64,000 bases of DNA from Bacteroidaceae bacterium (GTDB lineage Bacteria > Bacteroidota > Bacteroidia > Bacteroidales > Bacteroidaceae): contig JAKSLM010000009.1 in NCBI GenBank assembly GCA_024401225.1, forward strand, positions 23,411 to 87,410, read 5' to 3'. Position numbers and translations under genes: made by a program. The notes under the pieces were generated by a model that saw only the letters and a program-made list of their open reading frames with translations, was not told the DNA's origin and did not search any database. How positions within the stretch are numbered: position 1 is the stretch's first letter; every line of letters begins with the position of its first letter. This document shows positions 38,065-46,011 of the stretch, in pieces.

Positions 38065-38163
38065 TTATCGCTTCACGCTTTCAGTGGCGACATGGAACTT
38101 GAAGTAGGTGTCAGGGAAAGGCTCGTTATTGAGTGTACCATTGTTTTGATTTAGTGTACAAAA
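38065..38163 (-). pseudogene. Possible C-terminal remnant of a lost gene
   Basis: A minus-strand frame with no ATG ends ...NNEPFPDTYFKFHVATESVKR before TAA. The last 25 residues look like real protein (balanced charge, normal codons), unlike the AT-rich, Phe-rich residues before them. It could be the tail of a gene whose body was deleted. Origin not recognised. Confidence 0.25.
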
Positions 38164-38224
38164 ACTCGGTACAAAAAAAAATATTCTTATTACGAAAAAA
38201 TAAGGTTTTTACCCCAAAAGTACC

Positions 38225-38518
38225 AACACTCTACTAAAACCTTATAACGTACTGAATGTTATAATAATAAGTTAGTAGGGTGTTTTGCCAACACCCTACT
38301 AACTATCTACTGACACTCTACTAAACATACCTGTGGATGGACTATGGTGTGACTTGATGAGATGCACATGCGGTAGCAGTTGTAGCCCATCACCTGACGC
38401 GGTTTGAAATGCCAATGTGGAGGTAGTAGGGTGTTCGTAGGGTCTTAGTAGGGTGTTTGGTAAACACTCTACTAAGATAAAAGCTTTATTATTAATATGT
38501 TGCAATAAATTAGTAGGG
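38225..38518. repeat. Cluster of TAGTAGGGTGTT palindromic elements
   Basis: Two near-perfect inverted repeats: 38271-38303 (arms GTTAGTAGGGTGTT/AACACCCTACTAAC, 5-base spacer) and 38444-38476 (CTTAGTAGGGTGTTT and complement with one mismatch). Single arms lie at 38225, 38312, 38424 and 38511. Neighbouring same-sense arms are exactly 22 bp apart (38290/38312 and 38424/38446). REP-like in look. Confidence 0.85.
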
Positions 38519-38550
38519 TGATGGGGTGTTTTAGGTTAAAGGCTTCATTC

Positions 38551-38578
38551 AAGTAATAAGTATTAAGTAAGAAGTAAG
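38551..38578. repeat. Four 7-bp AAGTA-type tandem repeats
   Basis: AAGTAAT, AAGTATT, AAGTAAG, AAGTAAG, followed by an AGGATATAGG tail; matches the run at 22668. Confidence 0.8.
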
Positions 38579-38588
38579 AGGATATAGG

Positions 38589-38676
38589 GGTAGTAAGAAG
38601 AGGGCAAAGTCCTTGCAAGGAGTAGGCAAACTCTTAGTAAGGAAATAGCAAAGTCCTTGCAAGGAACGAATGAATG
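38589..38676. repeat. Four 22-bp repeats with CCTTGCAAGG core
   Basis: Units start at 38589, 38611, 38633 and 38655. Units two and four have the exact palindrome CCTTGCAAGGA, one and three have the variant TAGTAAG(G). All but the last end GGCAAA(C/G)T-like. Same family and period as the six-unit array at 54406, 16 kb away. Confidence 0.88.
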
Positions 38677-38706
38677 GTTTGCAATACGCATTGCAAACCA
38701 TTCATT
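38669..38706. repeat. Inverted repeat shared with the 140-bp repeats
   Basis: Perfect 17-bp arms AATGAATGGTTTGCAAT and complement around a 4-base spacer. The same hairpin forms the middle of both copies of the 140-bp repeat. It overlaps the last 22-bp unit, so the two repeat types abut. Confidence 0.85.
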
Positions 38707-38774
38707 GTCTTTGTATCGTTTGAATAAATAAAAATGGGGGTTAATTTCTAATCGACTTACGAAACTTTCTTTCC

Positions 38775-41408
38775 TTAGAACGACATGCGGAAGATGAAGC
38801 GCACGCCGTTGCGATTAGGGTTGTTGTACTTCTCGCCTGTGTAGGTCAGTCGACGAACATATACGACATGGAAGAGCTTGAAGATGTTGTGTACACCAAC
38901 CACTGCCTCGAGGTATGGGGTCTTGGTATCCATAAGGATGGTGTTGTTCTCAAATTCGCCTGCCTCGTTGAAGTGGCCAGGGAAATACCAGAGGTTGGAG
39001 TCGGTATAGTTGGAGGTGGCTGGGTTGTTCTTGTCCGAGAGCTGTCCCCAGAGGCAGTTGATGCCTATCCACTCACGCCATTTGAGGCGCTTGAGGAGCG
39101 GGATGCGATTGAAGATCTTTCCGTTCAGGTCCCACGCAAGCATGCAGGATGCATAGCGATCGTTGAGGAATTCCCATGTGTTGATGAGGTTGAACTGGAA
39201 GTCCTGAAGGATGAAGGAGTTGTTGGCTACTGGGTGGATCAGCAATGGGTATGGCACTTTGTTCCAATGGAATCCTGCCTTGATGTCGGTGTCGATCTTT
39301 CCCCACGAGCCAAGCCAGAAGCGCTTGTAGATGCCTGCCTCGGTGACGTTGTAGTTGTACTGTCCGCCAAAGAGTCCCTTTACGCCCATGGTGTGGCTGA
39401 CGAAGAATATTGGTGCATCGGCATTGATCTTGAGGCGGCGCTGCTTTGTGTTGACGTAGGTTGCACCTGGCTCGAAGGTGATGGTGGCCTTGAACTCGGA
39501 TGTGGTCATGCTCTTCTGCCATGCAGCAGGATCGTTGACTGGATGGCGTGGGTCGCTGCCATTGAATGATCCCAGCGGCTGGAAGAAGAGGCGGTCGACT
39601 GCCTCGTTGTTGGTGCGCAGGTAGTGGGCATAGAATTTCATTCCGTCCTCCCACTCAAAGTCGACTGCCAGCTTGTGCTCCTTGGTGTGGTAGAACTGGT
39701 CGACCTTGCCGGACTTGAATGCCATGAACATGTTGTCCTTGTCGGTGGTCATGAACTTGGTGTATGGATCGGTAATGTCGTTCGTGTACTGGAAGAAGAT
39801 GTTCCTCTTAGGGAACTCACGGTGCAGGTATGCCTTCTTGTTGAGCGAATAGGTGGCCTTCAACATGCCGTACAGGCGGGTAGGGTGCATCGTAGAGTGG
39901 GGAGCGAGTGCCACGTAACCATCGAGGAAGAAGTGAGGGTTGAGATGGGCTGTGGTGAATCCGCTGATACGGTAGCGGAAACGGTCGTAGTCGTTGTAGG
40001 ATATGACGGTGTTGATAGGTCCGAAGTCGAATTTGTTCTTGTCGGTCGATGATGCCGTCTCCACGAAGTTCTCAATAAGTGCCTTTGCACCTATCATGAT
40101 GTATTTGAATCCCTTGATGTTCTGCAGTTTCTCCATGAAGGATCCCATCTTGCTCTCTGACTGGGTAAGCTCTACCTGTCGGTACTGGTTCCAGTAGTCG
40201 TCGCTTTGCATCTTGGCATCGGGCTCGGTCTTGGATGGGCCTTTTATGCTCTTGAACACTCGCTCCGGTATCTCATCAAAGTTGTAGTCGAAGTTGCGTA
40301 TGGTACGCTGCACCATCAGTTTCTGCAACCAGTTGGTGTACTTCATCTCGACGAGCATGTCGTTGTTGAGGCACACTCTCTCGCCCGTAGGAAGGCAGGT
40401 GAGGTCCTGACGGATTATCATGTTCTCAACGAAGTTGACATCGGAACGGCTTGGGATGTTAAGCTCCACGCGACGCACGGCATAGGTGGAGTCCTTGAGG
40501 ATGTACAGATGGCCTGAGAAGCCGAAGTCCTGAGGGTTGTTTGGTATGAAGCCAACATCAATGACGGAGTCGTTCTCGATCTTGAGCGTGTCCTGAAGGT
40601 AATAGCGGTAGAAGCCGATAGCATTGTCGGCTATAGGAGACTTGAATGGGTACTGGAGCAGACGACATTCGTTCTTGTAGATGTCGACATCGGTAAACAC
40701 GTCCTTGAGCAGGGTGGTGAGGATCTCGCCCGTGCTGAGGAGTTCGTTGACTCCCTTGTCGCTTTGTGCCTTGATGAGTCGCTTCTCGGACTTTGGCGAT
40801 TTGCGGTAGAAATTGTCGGACACCGTCTCCTGCACTATGAGTGGGAGGATGAGTTTGCCGGTCTCAGGGCATATCTCCACGTGCTCCTTGAGGAAGGCAA
40901 ATGGCTTACCGTCCTCCTGATCGAATATCTTTTCGGTGAACTCGTTGATTGAGAAGGTCATCTTCTCATATTTGGTGTATGAGAAGAATGGCTTCTGGCG
41001 CAGGTCAACGCTGTCCTTGTGAGCTATGACCTTGCGCATCAGTTCAACCGCAGGATTGTTCTTGCGTGAATAGCGTCCTCGTCGGGCTATGACGGTGACA
41101 TTGGATAGTGAGCGTGCCTCTGGCTCGAGCTTGATGGTCATGTTCTTGTTCTTGCCGAAAGGCTTCAGTTTGATGACTTGTGTTACATATCCCATGGTGG
41201 ACACAGTAATCTCATGCCATGCAGAGTCTTCCTTGATGACGAACTGACCTTTCTCGTCGGTCTGCTCGCCAACGTTCTTTCCTTCATAGTATATATTGAC
41301 GTAGTCAAGTGCCTGGCGTGTTCTGGCATCGATGACTTTGCCCGATACCTGGGCCTGAGTGGCGAGTGCTATGAGGGTTAAGATGCTTGAAAGAATGAGT
41401 TTTCGCAT
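38775..41408 (-). CDS. DUF5686 outer-membrane beta-barrel protein with carboxypeptidase-like domain
   Basis: An 877-residue exported protein: signal peptide about 1-19 (ends ATQAQ), an N-terminal carboxypeptidase-regulatory-like beta domain (about 20-95, VSGKVIDARTRQALDYVNIYYEG), then the long DUF5686 region predicted to end as a beta-barrel (last residue Phe, VRFIFRMSF). It resembles TonB-linked barrels without a plug. Function unknown. Last gene of the long minus-strand run after the inositol-lipid genes, 43 bases past the PAP2 gene. Confidence 0.88.
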   Translation of the reverse strand: MRKLILSSILTLIALATQAQVSGKVIDARTRQALDYVNIYYEGKNVGEQTDEKGQFVIKEDSAWHEITVSTMGYVTQVIKLKPFGKNKNMTIKLEPEARSLSNVTVIARRGRYSRKNNPAVELMRKVIAHKDSVDLRQKPFFSYTKYEKMTFSINEFTEKIFDQEDGKPFAFLKEHVEICPETGKLILPLIVQETVSDNFYRKSPKSEKRLIKAQSDKGVNELLSTGEILTTLLKDVFTDVDIYKNECRLLQYPFKSPIADNAIGFYRYYLQDTLKIENDSVIDVGFIPNNPQDFGFSGHLYILKDSTYAVRRVELNIPSRSDVNFVENMIIRQDLTCLPTGERVCLNNDMLVEMKYTNWLQKLMVQRTIRNFDYNFDEIPERVFKSIKGPSKTEPDAKMQSDDYWNQYRQVELTQSESKMGSFMEKLQNIKGFKYIMIGAKALIENFVETASSTDKNKFDFGPINTVISYNDYDRFRYRISGFTTAHLNPHFFLDGYVALAPHSTMHPTRLYGMLKATYSLNKKAYLHREFPKRNIFFQYTNDITDPYTKFMTTDKDNMFMAFKSGKVDQFYHTKEHKLAVDFEWEDGMKFYAHYLRTNNEAVDRLFFQPLGSFNGSDPRHPVNDPAAWQKSMTTSEFKATITFEPGATYVNTKQRRLKINADAPIFFVSHTMGVKGLFGGQYNYNVTEAGIYKRFWLGSWGKIDTDIKAGFHWNKVPYPLLIHPVANNSFILQDFQFNLINTWEFLNDRYASCMLAWDLNGKIFNRIPLLKRLKWREWIGINCLWGQLSDKNNPATSNYTDSNLWYFPGHFNEAGEFENNTILMDTKTPYLEAVVGVHNIFKLFHVVYVRRLTYTGEKYNNPNRNGVRFIFRMSF

Positions 41409-41451
41409 ATCGTTTACCTAATTATAATCTTTTTTATCCTTAAAACTAATA

Positions 41452-42258
41452 CTATTTATTTAGCCATTCGGCCCATTTCTTGTAGAATGATGATATGGAT
41501 GGAATGCGATAGATGATGAGTTCGATGATTGCAATGCCGATGATGGTGCAGAGCACTCCCAGCATCACGTCGATGATGTAGTGGTGACAACTGTATACGG
41601 CAGCCCACCAGATGCCAACTGACACTATTGTGAGTACGCTGATCCAGCCGAGGCTTTTCCTTGCCTTCAGGGCATAGAAGAGTGCGATAGGGTTGTAGGC
41701 GGAATGCAGGGATGGAATGGCTGCAAAGACGTTGGCATTCTTACCATAGATGGAATGGAAGATGTTCATGCCCAGCAGATCATCAAATCGCTCAAATCCA
41801 GCAACGTTGCCAGGAGTGTTGAGCACGGGCTCAAATCCATATTGGAGTACGTACCAAGGTGGCGAGGCTGGATAGATATAGTAGCCGGCAAATCCTATGA
41901 GATTGACAAAGAGGAATGCCGTGGTGAACTTGATGCACAGCTCTTTCTGATCGGAGAAGAACAGGTAGATGCCATAGATGATTGGCAACGGTACCCATAG
42001 CAGATAGAAGATGCCTGACAGGAGGTCGCCAAGTGCGCAGTTGTTGATGTTGAAGTATTCGTTGGGAGTCATCACTCCTGCTGCTGTGCTAATGCCAAAC
42101 CACGACTTTTCCAGATTGTATACATTCTCGGTATCAATGGTGTTGAATAGGTAGTTTGGATAATAGCGCATGGAGTCGTATATGATGCCAAACAGGATGA
42201 ATGGCGTCATAGCAGCTACAAGGCGGATGAGTATGTGTGAATACTTATGGGTGGACAT
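41452..42258 (-). CDS. PAP2/AUR1-type inositol-phosphoceramide synthase candidate
   Basis: A 268-residue membrane protein with about six helices. AUR1-like motifs are seen: PASPPWY at 130-136, PSLHSAYNP at 182-190 (catalytic His185) and CHHYIIDV at 224-231 (His226, Asp230). In the Bacteroides thetaiotaomicron inositol-lipid cluster the protein at this place transfers phosphoinositol to ceramide, and the neighbouring genes here match that cluster. Assignment rests on motifs plus gene order; other PAP2 phosphatase roles remain possible. Confidence 0.8.
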   Translation of the reverse strand: MSTHKYSHILIRLVAAMTPFILFGIIYDSMRYYPNYLFNTIDTENVYNLEKSWFGISTAAGVMTPNEYFNINNCALGDLLSGIFYLLWVPLPIIYGIYLFFSDQKELCIKFTTAFLFVNLIGFAGYYIYPASPPWYVLQYGFEPVLNTPGNVAGFERFDDLLGMNIFHSIYGKNANVFAAIPSLHSAYNPIALFYALKARKSLGWISVLTIVSVGIWWAAVYSCHHYIIDVMLGVLCTIIGIAIIELIIYRIPSISSFYKKWAEWLNK

Positions 42259-42275
42259 TGAGTTGGTGGGGGGAC

Positions 42276-42327
42276 GAGGTTTTTCGAGATTTTTCGAGTT
42301 ATCGAGTTATCGACTTATCGATTTTTA
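42276..42327. repeat. Short tandem array of GAGTTATC-type units in the lipid operon
   Basis: Two 10-bp units (GAGGTTTTTC, GAGATTTTTC) then four 8-bp units (GAGTTATC, GAGTTATC, GACTTATC, GATTTTTA) between the CDP-alcohol transferase and PAP2 genes. Same family as the array at 44424. Confidence 0.8.
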
Positions 42328-42345
42328 CTTTTTAACTTGTAACTT

Positions 42346-43008
42346 TCACTTTCCCATCTGCTTCTTCACGTGCAGGATGCGTACGATGACGGTGTAGTTG
42401 GCAAGCACAGCGATGAGAATCTGCGGAACAAGCAGAATCCATGTAGGATCAAAGCTTACGCTGTCGGCAAGCAGGCCGCAGAATATGGCACCAAGACTGG
42501 TGACTACTACTCGTTCGGGGCGCTGCATCAGGCCTACCTTGCACTCGATGTCAAGTCCTTCTGCACGTGCGCGTACATAACTTACCATGATGCTTCCGAT
42601 GAGGGAGAGGAATGTGACGACGGTAGCCATCTCATAACCATGCTTCATGAAGTAGAATGCGATGCCTGAGAGGGTGAAGAGTTCGCAGAAGCGGTCGAGC
42701 ACAGAGTCGTAGAATGCTCCGAAGGTAGAGCACATGTTGCCGGTGCGAGCCAGGTAGCCGTCGATCATGTCGAAAAGGCTGGAGAAGAGGATGAGGAATC
42801 CTGCCCAGCCTACCACGCTGAAATCGTTGGCAGGAACGTAGAGGGCAGAATAGATGAATAGTGCTGCCGCTACGAGGTTGCCAAGAAAACCGATTGTCGT
42901 TATCATGTTGGGTGTAACGCCAATCTTAATCATCACTTTTACTGAAGGATTGATGACCTTGTATACTCCTTGTTGTATACCGTCGCGAAAAGCCTTGAAT
43001 GTTATCAT
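42346..43008 (-). CDS. CDP-alcohol phosphatidyltransferase (phosphatidylinositol-phosphate synthase candidate)
   Basis: A 220-residue integral membrane enzyme. The family motif D-x2-DG-x2-AR-x8-G-x3-D-x3-D is complete at residues 80-105 (Asp80, Asp83, Asp101, Asp105). Five to six hydrophobic segments. In the Bacteroidota inositol-lipid cluster this enzyme joins CDP-diacylglycerol to inositol phosphate. Six bases after gtrA and followed by the PAP2 gene. Without the cluster the sequence alone could not exclude another head group. Confidence 0.85.
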   Translation of the reverse strand: MITFKAFRDGIQQGVYKVINPSVKVMIKIGVTPNMITTIGFLGNLVAAALFIYSALYVPANDFSVVGWAGFLILFSSLFDMIDGYLARTGNMCSTFGAFYDSVLDRFCELFTLSGIAFYFMKHGYEMATVVTFLSLIGSIMVSYVRARAEGLDIECKVGLMQRPERVVVTSLGAIFCGLLADSVSFDPTWILLVPQILIAVLANYTVIVRILHVKKQMGK

Positions 43009-43014
43009 TGTTTT

Positions 43015-43428
43015 CTATTTTTTATATACGTATTTCTTTTGCATGAGGAAGTTCCAGAATATTGCCACGAGAATGGCTACGAGGGTCTTTGCCTCCATTA
43101 CGATGCCGAATGCCTTCGGTGTGCCATCGTGCGACATGATGTTGGCCACAAGCGTTGTTCCTGCTGTGTTGAGGAATATGGAGCCGAACCATACGAGCAC
43201 GTACCTGTAGAAGATGGTTTGCTTACGCTGTGATGTGCCTTTGAATGCCCAGTTGTAGTTGATGATGCAGTTTTCGGCTCCACCGCATACTGCTCCAATG
43301 ATGTTAGCAATGACATACCACAACCCGGCAAACTTCACAAGTGCTGCGGTTACGGCAAAGTCGATGCCTGTGCATATGAGCGATGACGTCTGGGCCCGGA
43401 GGAACTGTCTGATCAAACGTAGATTCAT
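43015..43428 (-). CDS. GtrA-family membrane protein
   Basis: A 137-residue protein with four membrane helices and the GtrA start LIRQFLRAQTSSLICTGIDFAVTAALV; AENCIINYNWAFKG follows mid-protein. The start at MNLRLIRQ (43428) is preferred to an in-frame ATG 24 codons up, which would lie inside the phosphatase gene. GtrA proteins are thought to flip polyprenyl-linked sugars. Its place between the phosphatase (10 bases) and CDP-alcohol transferase (6 bases) suggests a part in inositol-lipid transport or glycosylation. Confidence 0.88.
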   Translation of the reverse strand: MNLRLIRQFLRAQTSSLICTGIDFAVTAALVKFAGLWYVIANIIGAVCGGAENCIINYNWAFKGTSQRKQTIFYRYVLVWFGSIFLNTAGTTLVANIMSHDGTPKAFGIVMEAKTLVAILVAIFWNFLMQKKYVYKK

Positions 43429-43438
43429 GCTGCCAGAG

Positions 43439-43939
43439 TTAAAGTCCCAAACCCAAGAGTCGGCATAACATAATGACCATTGATCCGTATACTCCGGCAA
43501 GTATGTCGTCCATCATGACTCCCCATCCGCCTTTGATGCTTTCCATCTTCCTGATGCCGAATGGCTTCCAGATGTCGAACAGACGGAACAGGGCAAATGC
43601 CATCGCTGTGTAGAGCCAGTAGGTGGTGCTGAACAATGTGGTCTGAGGGCAGACAGCAAGGCAGATCCATACACCCACCATCTCATCTACTACTACCTTT
43701 GATGGATCCTCGCCCCATACCTTCTCCAGTCGGTTGATAGGTTCGATGCTCATCAGGGTGAAGACCATAGCAACGCCAAGTGTCAATGCCTGCAAGGCGG
43801 TCTGGTCGGGTACGTAGATGCTCGCGATGATCCATATTACGGTTGCTACGAGTGCCCCCATTGTGCCAGGAGCGAAAGGGGAGTAGCCCGAAAAGAATCC
43901 TGTGGCGAGGAATTTATCGTAAAATTTTAGTTCGTTCAT
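43439..43939 (-). CDS. PgpA-type phosphatase (phosphatidylinositol-phosphate phosphatase candidate)
   Basis: A 166-residue membrane protein of the PgpA family. Motifs: GTMGALVA (25-32), EDPSKVVVDEMVG (77-89), FRLFDIWKP and KGGWGVMMDDILAG. True PgpA makes phosphatidylglycerol; in the inositol-lipid cluster of Bacteroides the same family removes the phosphate from phosphatidylinositol phosphate. Position directly upstream of gtrA and the CDP-alcohol transferase favours the latter. Confidence 0.85.
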   Translation of the reverse strand: MNELKFYDKFLATGFFSGYSPFAPGTMGALVATVIWIIASIYVPDQTALQALTLGVAMVFTLMSIEPINRLEKVWGEDPSKVVVDEMVGVWICLAVCPQTTLFSTTYWLYTAMAFALFRLFDIWKPFGIRKMESIKGGWGVMMDDILAGVYGSMVIMLCRLLGLGL

Positions 43940-43968
43940 TGTCTGTAAGTCTTTGTTTTGGCGTGTCG

Positions 43969-44412
43969 TTAGAATTTGCGGAAGCTGACGGTGACTGAGT
44001 CCGACTGCAGCACGAGCTTGTCATTGTTGAGCGTGATGACCTTGAAGCCATCGGGCGAACGGTATATGCCCCATCGGTGCAGTTTGGCGATGTCGCGTTC
44101 GTCTATCAGCACGTCGTCCTCTCCAGCCTGTTCGTGTTGTGAAGGAACGGAGATGTTGCGCAGGTACAGGGAATCCTTGGTGTGATCAAAGTACCCGAAG
44201 TACTGAATGCTGTTTGCCAGCGTGCCGAGTTGGAAGAGATGCAACTGTATCGACAGGTAGGACTGCTGTTCCTTGACCTCCTCGACTTGCCCGTTATGTG
44301 TGATGGACATCACCTGCCACATACCATCCAGGTCCCCATTGATTGGAACCTTATCGCAGCTTGTCGCAAGCGTTGTGATGATTGCCAAAAAGATGATAGT
44401 CCAAATCTTCAT
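43969..44412 (-). CDS. Lipocalin-like lipoprotein (DUF4847-like)
   Basis: A 147-residue lipoprotein (lipobox LATSC, Cys19) with a short beta-rich domain starting GMWQVMSITHNGQVEEV and ending in KLVLQSDSVTVSFRKF, the lipocalin-like pattern of Bacteroidota. It would sit in the outer or inner membrane facing the periplasm. It is 29 bases before the phosphatase gene and probably in the same transcript; a lipid-binding role fits but is inference. Confidence 0.75.
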   Translation of the reverse strand: MKIWTIIFLAIITTLATSCDKVPINGDLDGMWQVMSITHNGQVEEVKEQQSYLSIQLHLFQLGTLANSIQYFGYFDHTKDSLYLRNISVPSQHEQAGEDDVLIDERDIAKLHRWGIYRSPDGFKVITLNNDKLVLQSDSVTVSFRKF

Positions 44413-44423
44413 TATTAGTTTTT

Positions 44424-44487
44424 AAGTTATCGAGTTATCGAATTGTCAAGTTCTCGAGCTTTCGAGCTTTCGATTTTTCGAGTTCTT
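44424..44487. repeat. Eight 8-bp tandem repeats
   Basis: Eight units in strict 8-bp register: AAGTTATC, GAGTTATC, GAATTGTC, AAGTTCTC, GAGCTTTC, GAGCTTTC, GATTTTTC, GAGTTCTT. They fill almost the whole gap between the Wzi-like and lipocalin-like genes. Confidence 0.88.
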
Positions 44488-44492
44488 TACCC

Positions 44493-45977
44493 TCACAACC
44501 CCATCAAGTTGAGCGTCTTGTGAATGCTTAGTTGTGCTCCAAACGAGTTGCCGATGACGCTGCCGTTGTCGTATCCCATTGCCATCTTTCCCGACCATCC
44601 CTTCAGGAATGAAGGGGTCCAAGTCACTTCGCCCATCAGGTTCATCTGGTTGCGAACATCGACGTATGGCTTGACGTACGTACCCCAGTTCTGTGTGAGC
44701 GACAGGAGCATGCGCCAATGGATGCTCTCGGATGGGTCGCCGCTTAGTCCGATGTGCCAGCCTTTTATGCGGTTGTTGTCGAACTGTATCTTGTGGCTTG
44801 CATTGTACGATGGTGACGTGATCAGTGGATTGCCTATGGTCTGTCCCCAATGCTGCCAACCGGAATACAGGTTGTGGTTGTAGTAGTTGTCGCGCCCGTT
44901 CATCTTGTCAGGGATGCTGGCTGTCTGATCGTGATAGACTGCTCCAGACTGATTCTTGGTGCTGATGTGCTCTATGACAATAGTCGAAAGGAAAGGGTTC
45001 GCTGGCAGTTCGCCTTCCACACCGATGAGGTGGTCCTGAATGCCATATTGTACGGTAAGCATGGACTGGTCCTCGAAGAATCGCTCGAAGTATGCCTTTG
45101 CCTTCCACTTTTCCCCATGCCATGCAAGGGCCATATTGTAGCTGCCCAGGTGGTTGCCTGCCGTATTGGCTTCTGTGCCGTCGGTCACATCATGCCCTCG
45201 GCAGAACAAGGCATCAACCCAGCTGCGCAGGTCGCTTGGCATTACTACTTCTGTCTTGTCCCTATGGTTTCTGCCTGTTATATTATATAAGGTGCCTCCA
45301 AACTGGGATGACATGCTGATGCCTATCTCGTAGGTGAGGGGAACCACAGGATGGTTTTCCTTTCCAAACTTCCAGTAGAGAGCCTTCTCGTGATAGAGGT
45401 GATTGCTTGTGTAGCGTTCGCCTTCTGCGACGAATGATCTCTGCCAATTGCCATCGGTAGTGAATCCGTACGACATGTTGGCTTTCCACTTCCACCATTG
45501 GTTTGTGCCAGGGATGCTGAAGTAGTCGATGTCGAAACGCATCTGTGGGATAGGGCGTGCATTGATGCCGAGCCCGAGTCCTCCACTCGAGAGTGCCTGG
45601 TTCTTCATCACCATCGGCTGCTCCTTGGAGCCTATGGTCACGCTGACCTTCCTGTACGCCGCCTTGATGTAGGCTTGCTGCACGTTGAGGACAGATGCGC
45701 TGTTCTCCATGAGTGCCAGGTCAAGTGCGTATCCGAATTGCCAGTTGCGTAGCGAGTCGTTGTCCTCGCTCCTTGACAGCTTCACCCTTTGATAGGCTGA
45801 CCAGCTCTCGGTGCTTGACATGCCGTAGCGGTTGCTGTTCAGCCACAGAGGTGAATAATCGCCACTACTTCCCGTGGCAGATATCTCGGCATCGAGCGTA
45901 AGGCCGGATGCAAGATTCTGTGCCATGGCACAAGTGCCAATCCCTGCAAGCAGACATGTCAGTAGTAGCTTATTCAC
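44493..45977 (-). CDS. Wzi-like capsule-assembly outer-membrane protein
   Basis: A 494-residue exported beta-barrel: signal peptide about 1-20 (ends CAMAQ), then alternating strands typical of the capsule assembly Wzi family, with SSGDYSPLWLNSNRYG early and GLGLGINARPIPQMRFD in the first third. Wzi anchors capsule at the cell surface in E. coli; the Bacteroidota relatives are not well studied. It lies 34 bases after pdxA and 80 before the lipocalin-like gene. Confidence 0.82.
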   Translation of the reverse strand: MNKLLLTCLLAGIGTCAMAQNLASGLTLDAEISATGSSGDYSPLWLNSNRYGMSSTESWSAYQRVKLSRSEDNDSLRNWQFGYALDLALMENSASVLNVQQAYIKAAYRKVSVTIGSKEQPMVMKNQALSSGGLGLGINARPIPQMRFDIDYFSIPGTNQWWKWKANMSYGFTTDGNWQRSFVAEGERYTSNHLYHEKALYWKFGKENHPVVPLTYEIGISMSSQFGGTLYNITGRNHRDKTEVVMPSDLRSWVDALFCRGHDVTDGTEANTAGNHLGSYNMALAWHGEKWKAKAYFERFFEDQSMLTVQYGIQDHLIGVEGELPANPFLSTIVIEHISTKNQSGAVYHDQTASIPDKMNGRDNYYNHNLYSGWQHWGQTIGNPLITSPSYNASHKIQFDNNRIKGWHIGLSGDPSESIHWRMLLSLTQNWGTYVKPYVDVRNQMNLMGEVTWTPSFLKGWSGKMAMGYDNGSVIGNSFGAQLSIHKTLNLMGL

Positions 45978-46011
45978 GATGGAACATTGGGGTATTATGT
46001 GATGGACGTCT

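Larger units (their letters stand above)
37852..38774. other. Repeat-packed 923-base intergenic region
   Basis: Holds the GT2 promoter, a coding-like C-terminal remnant (38065), palindromic TAGTAGGGTGTT elements (38225-38518), a 7-bp array, a 22-bp array and a 17-bp-arm inverted repeat shared with the 140-bp repeats. No intact gene seen. Confidence 0.7.

Noticed and set aside
38868-39569. 233-residue plus-strand frame opposite DUF5686
   Set aside because: Val/Glu-rich shadow composition, no homologous features, and the minus frame is a complete exported protein.
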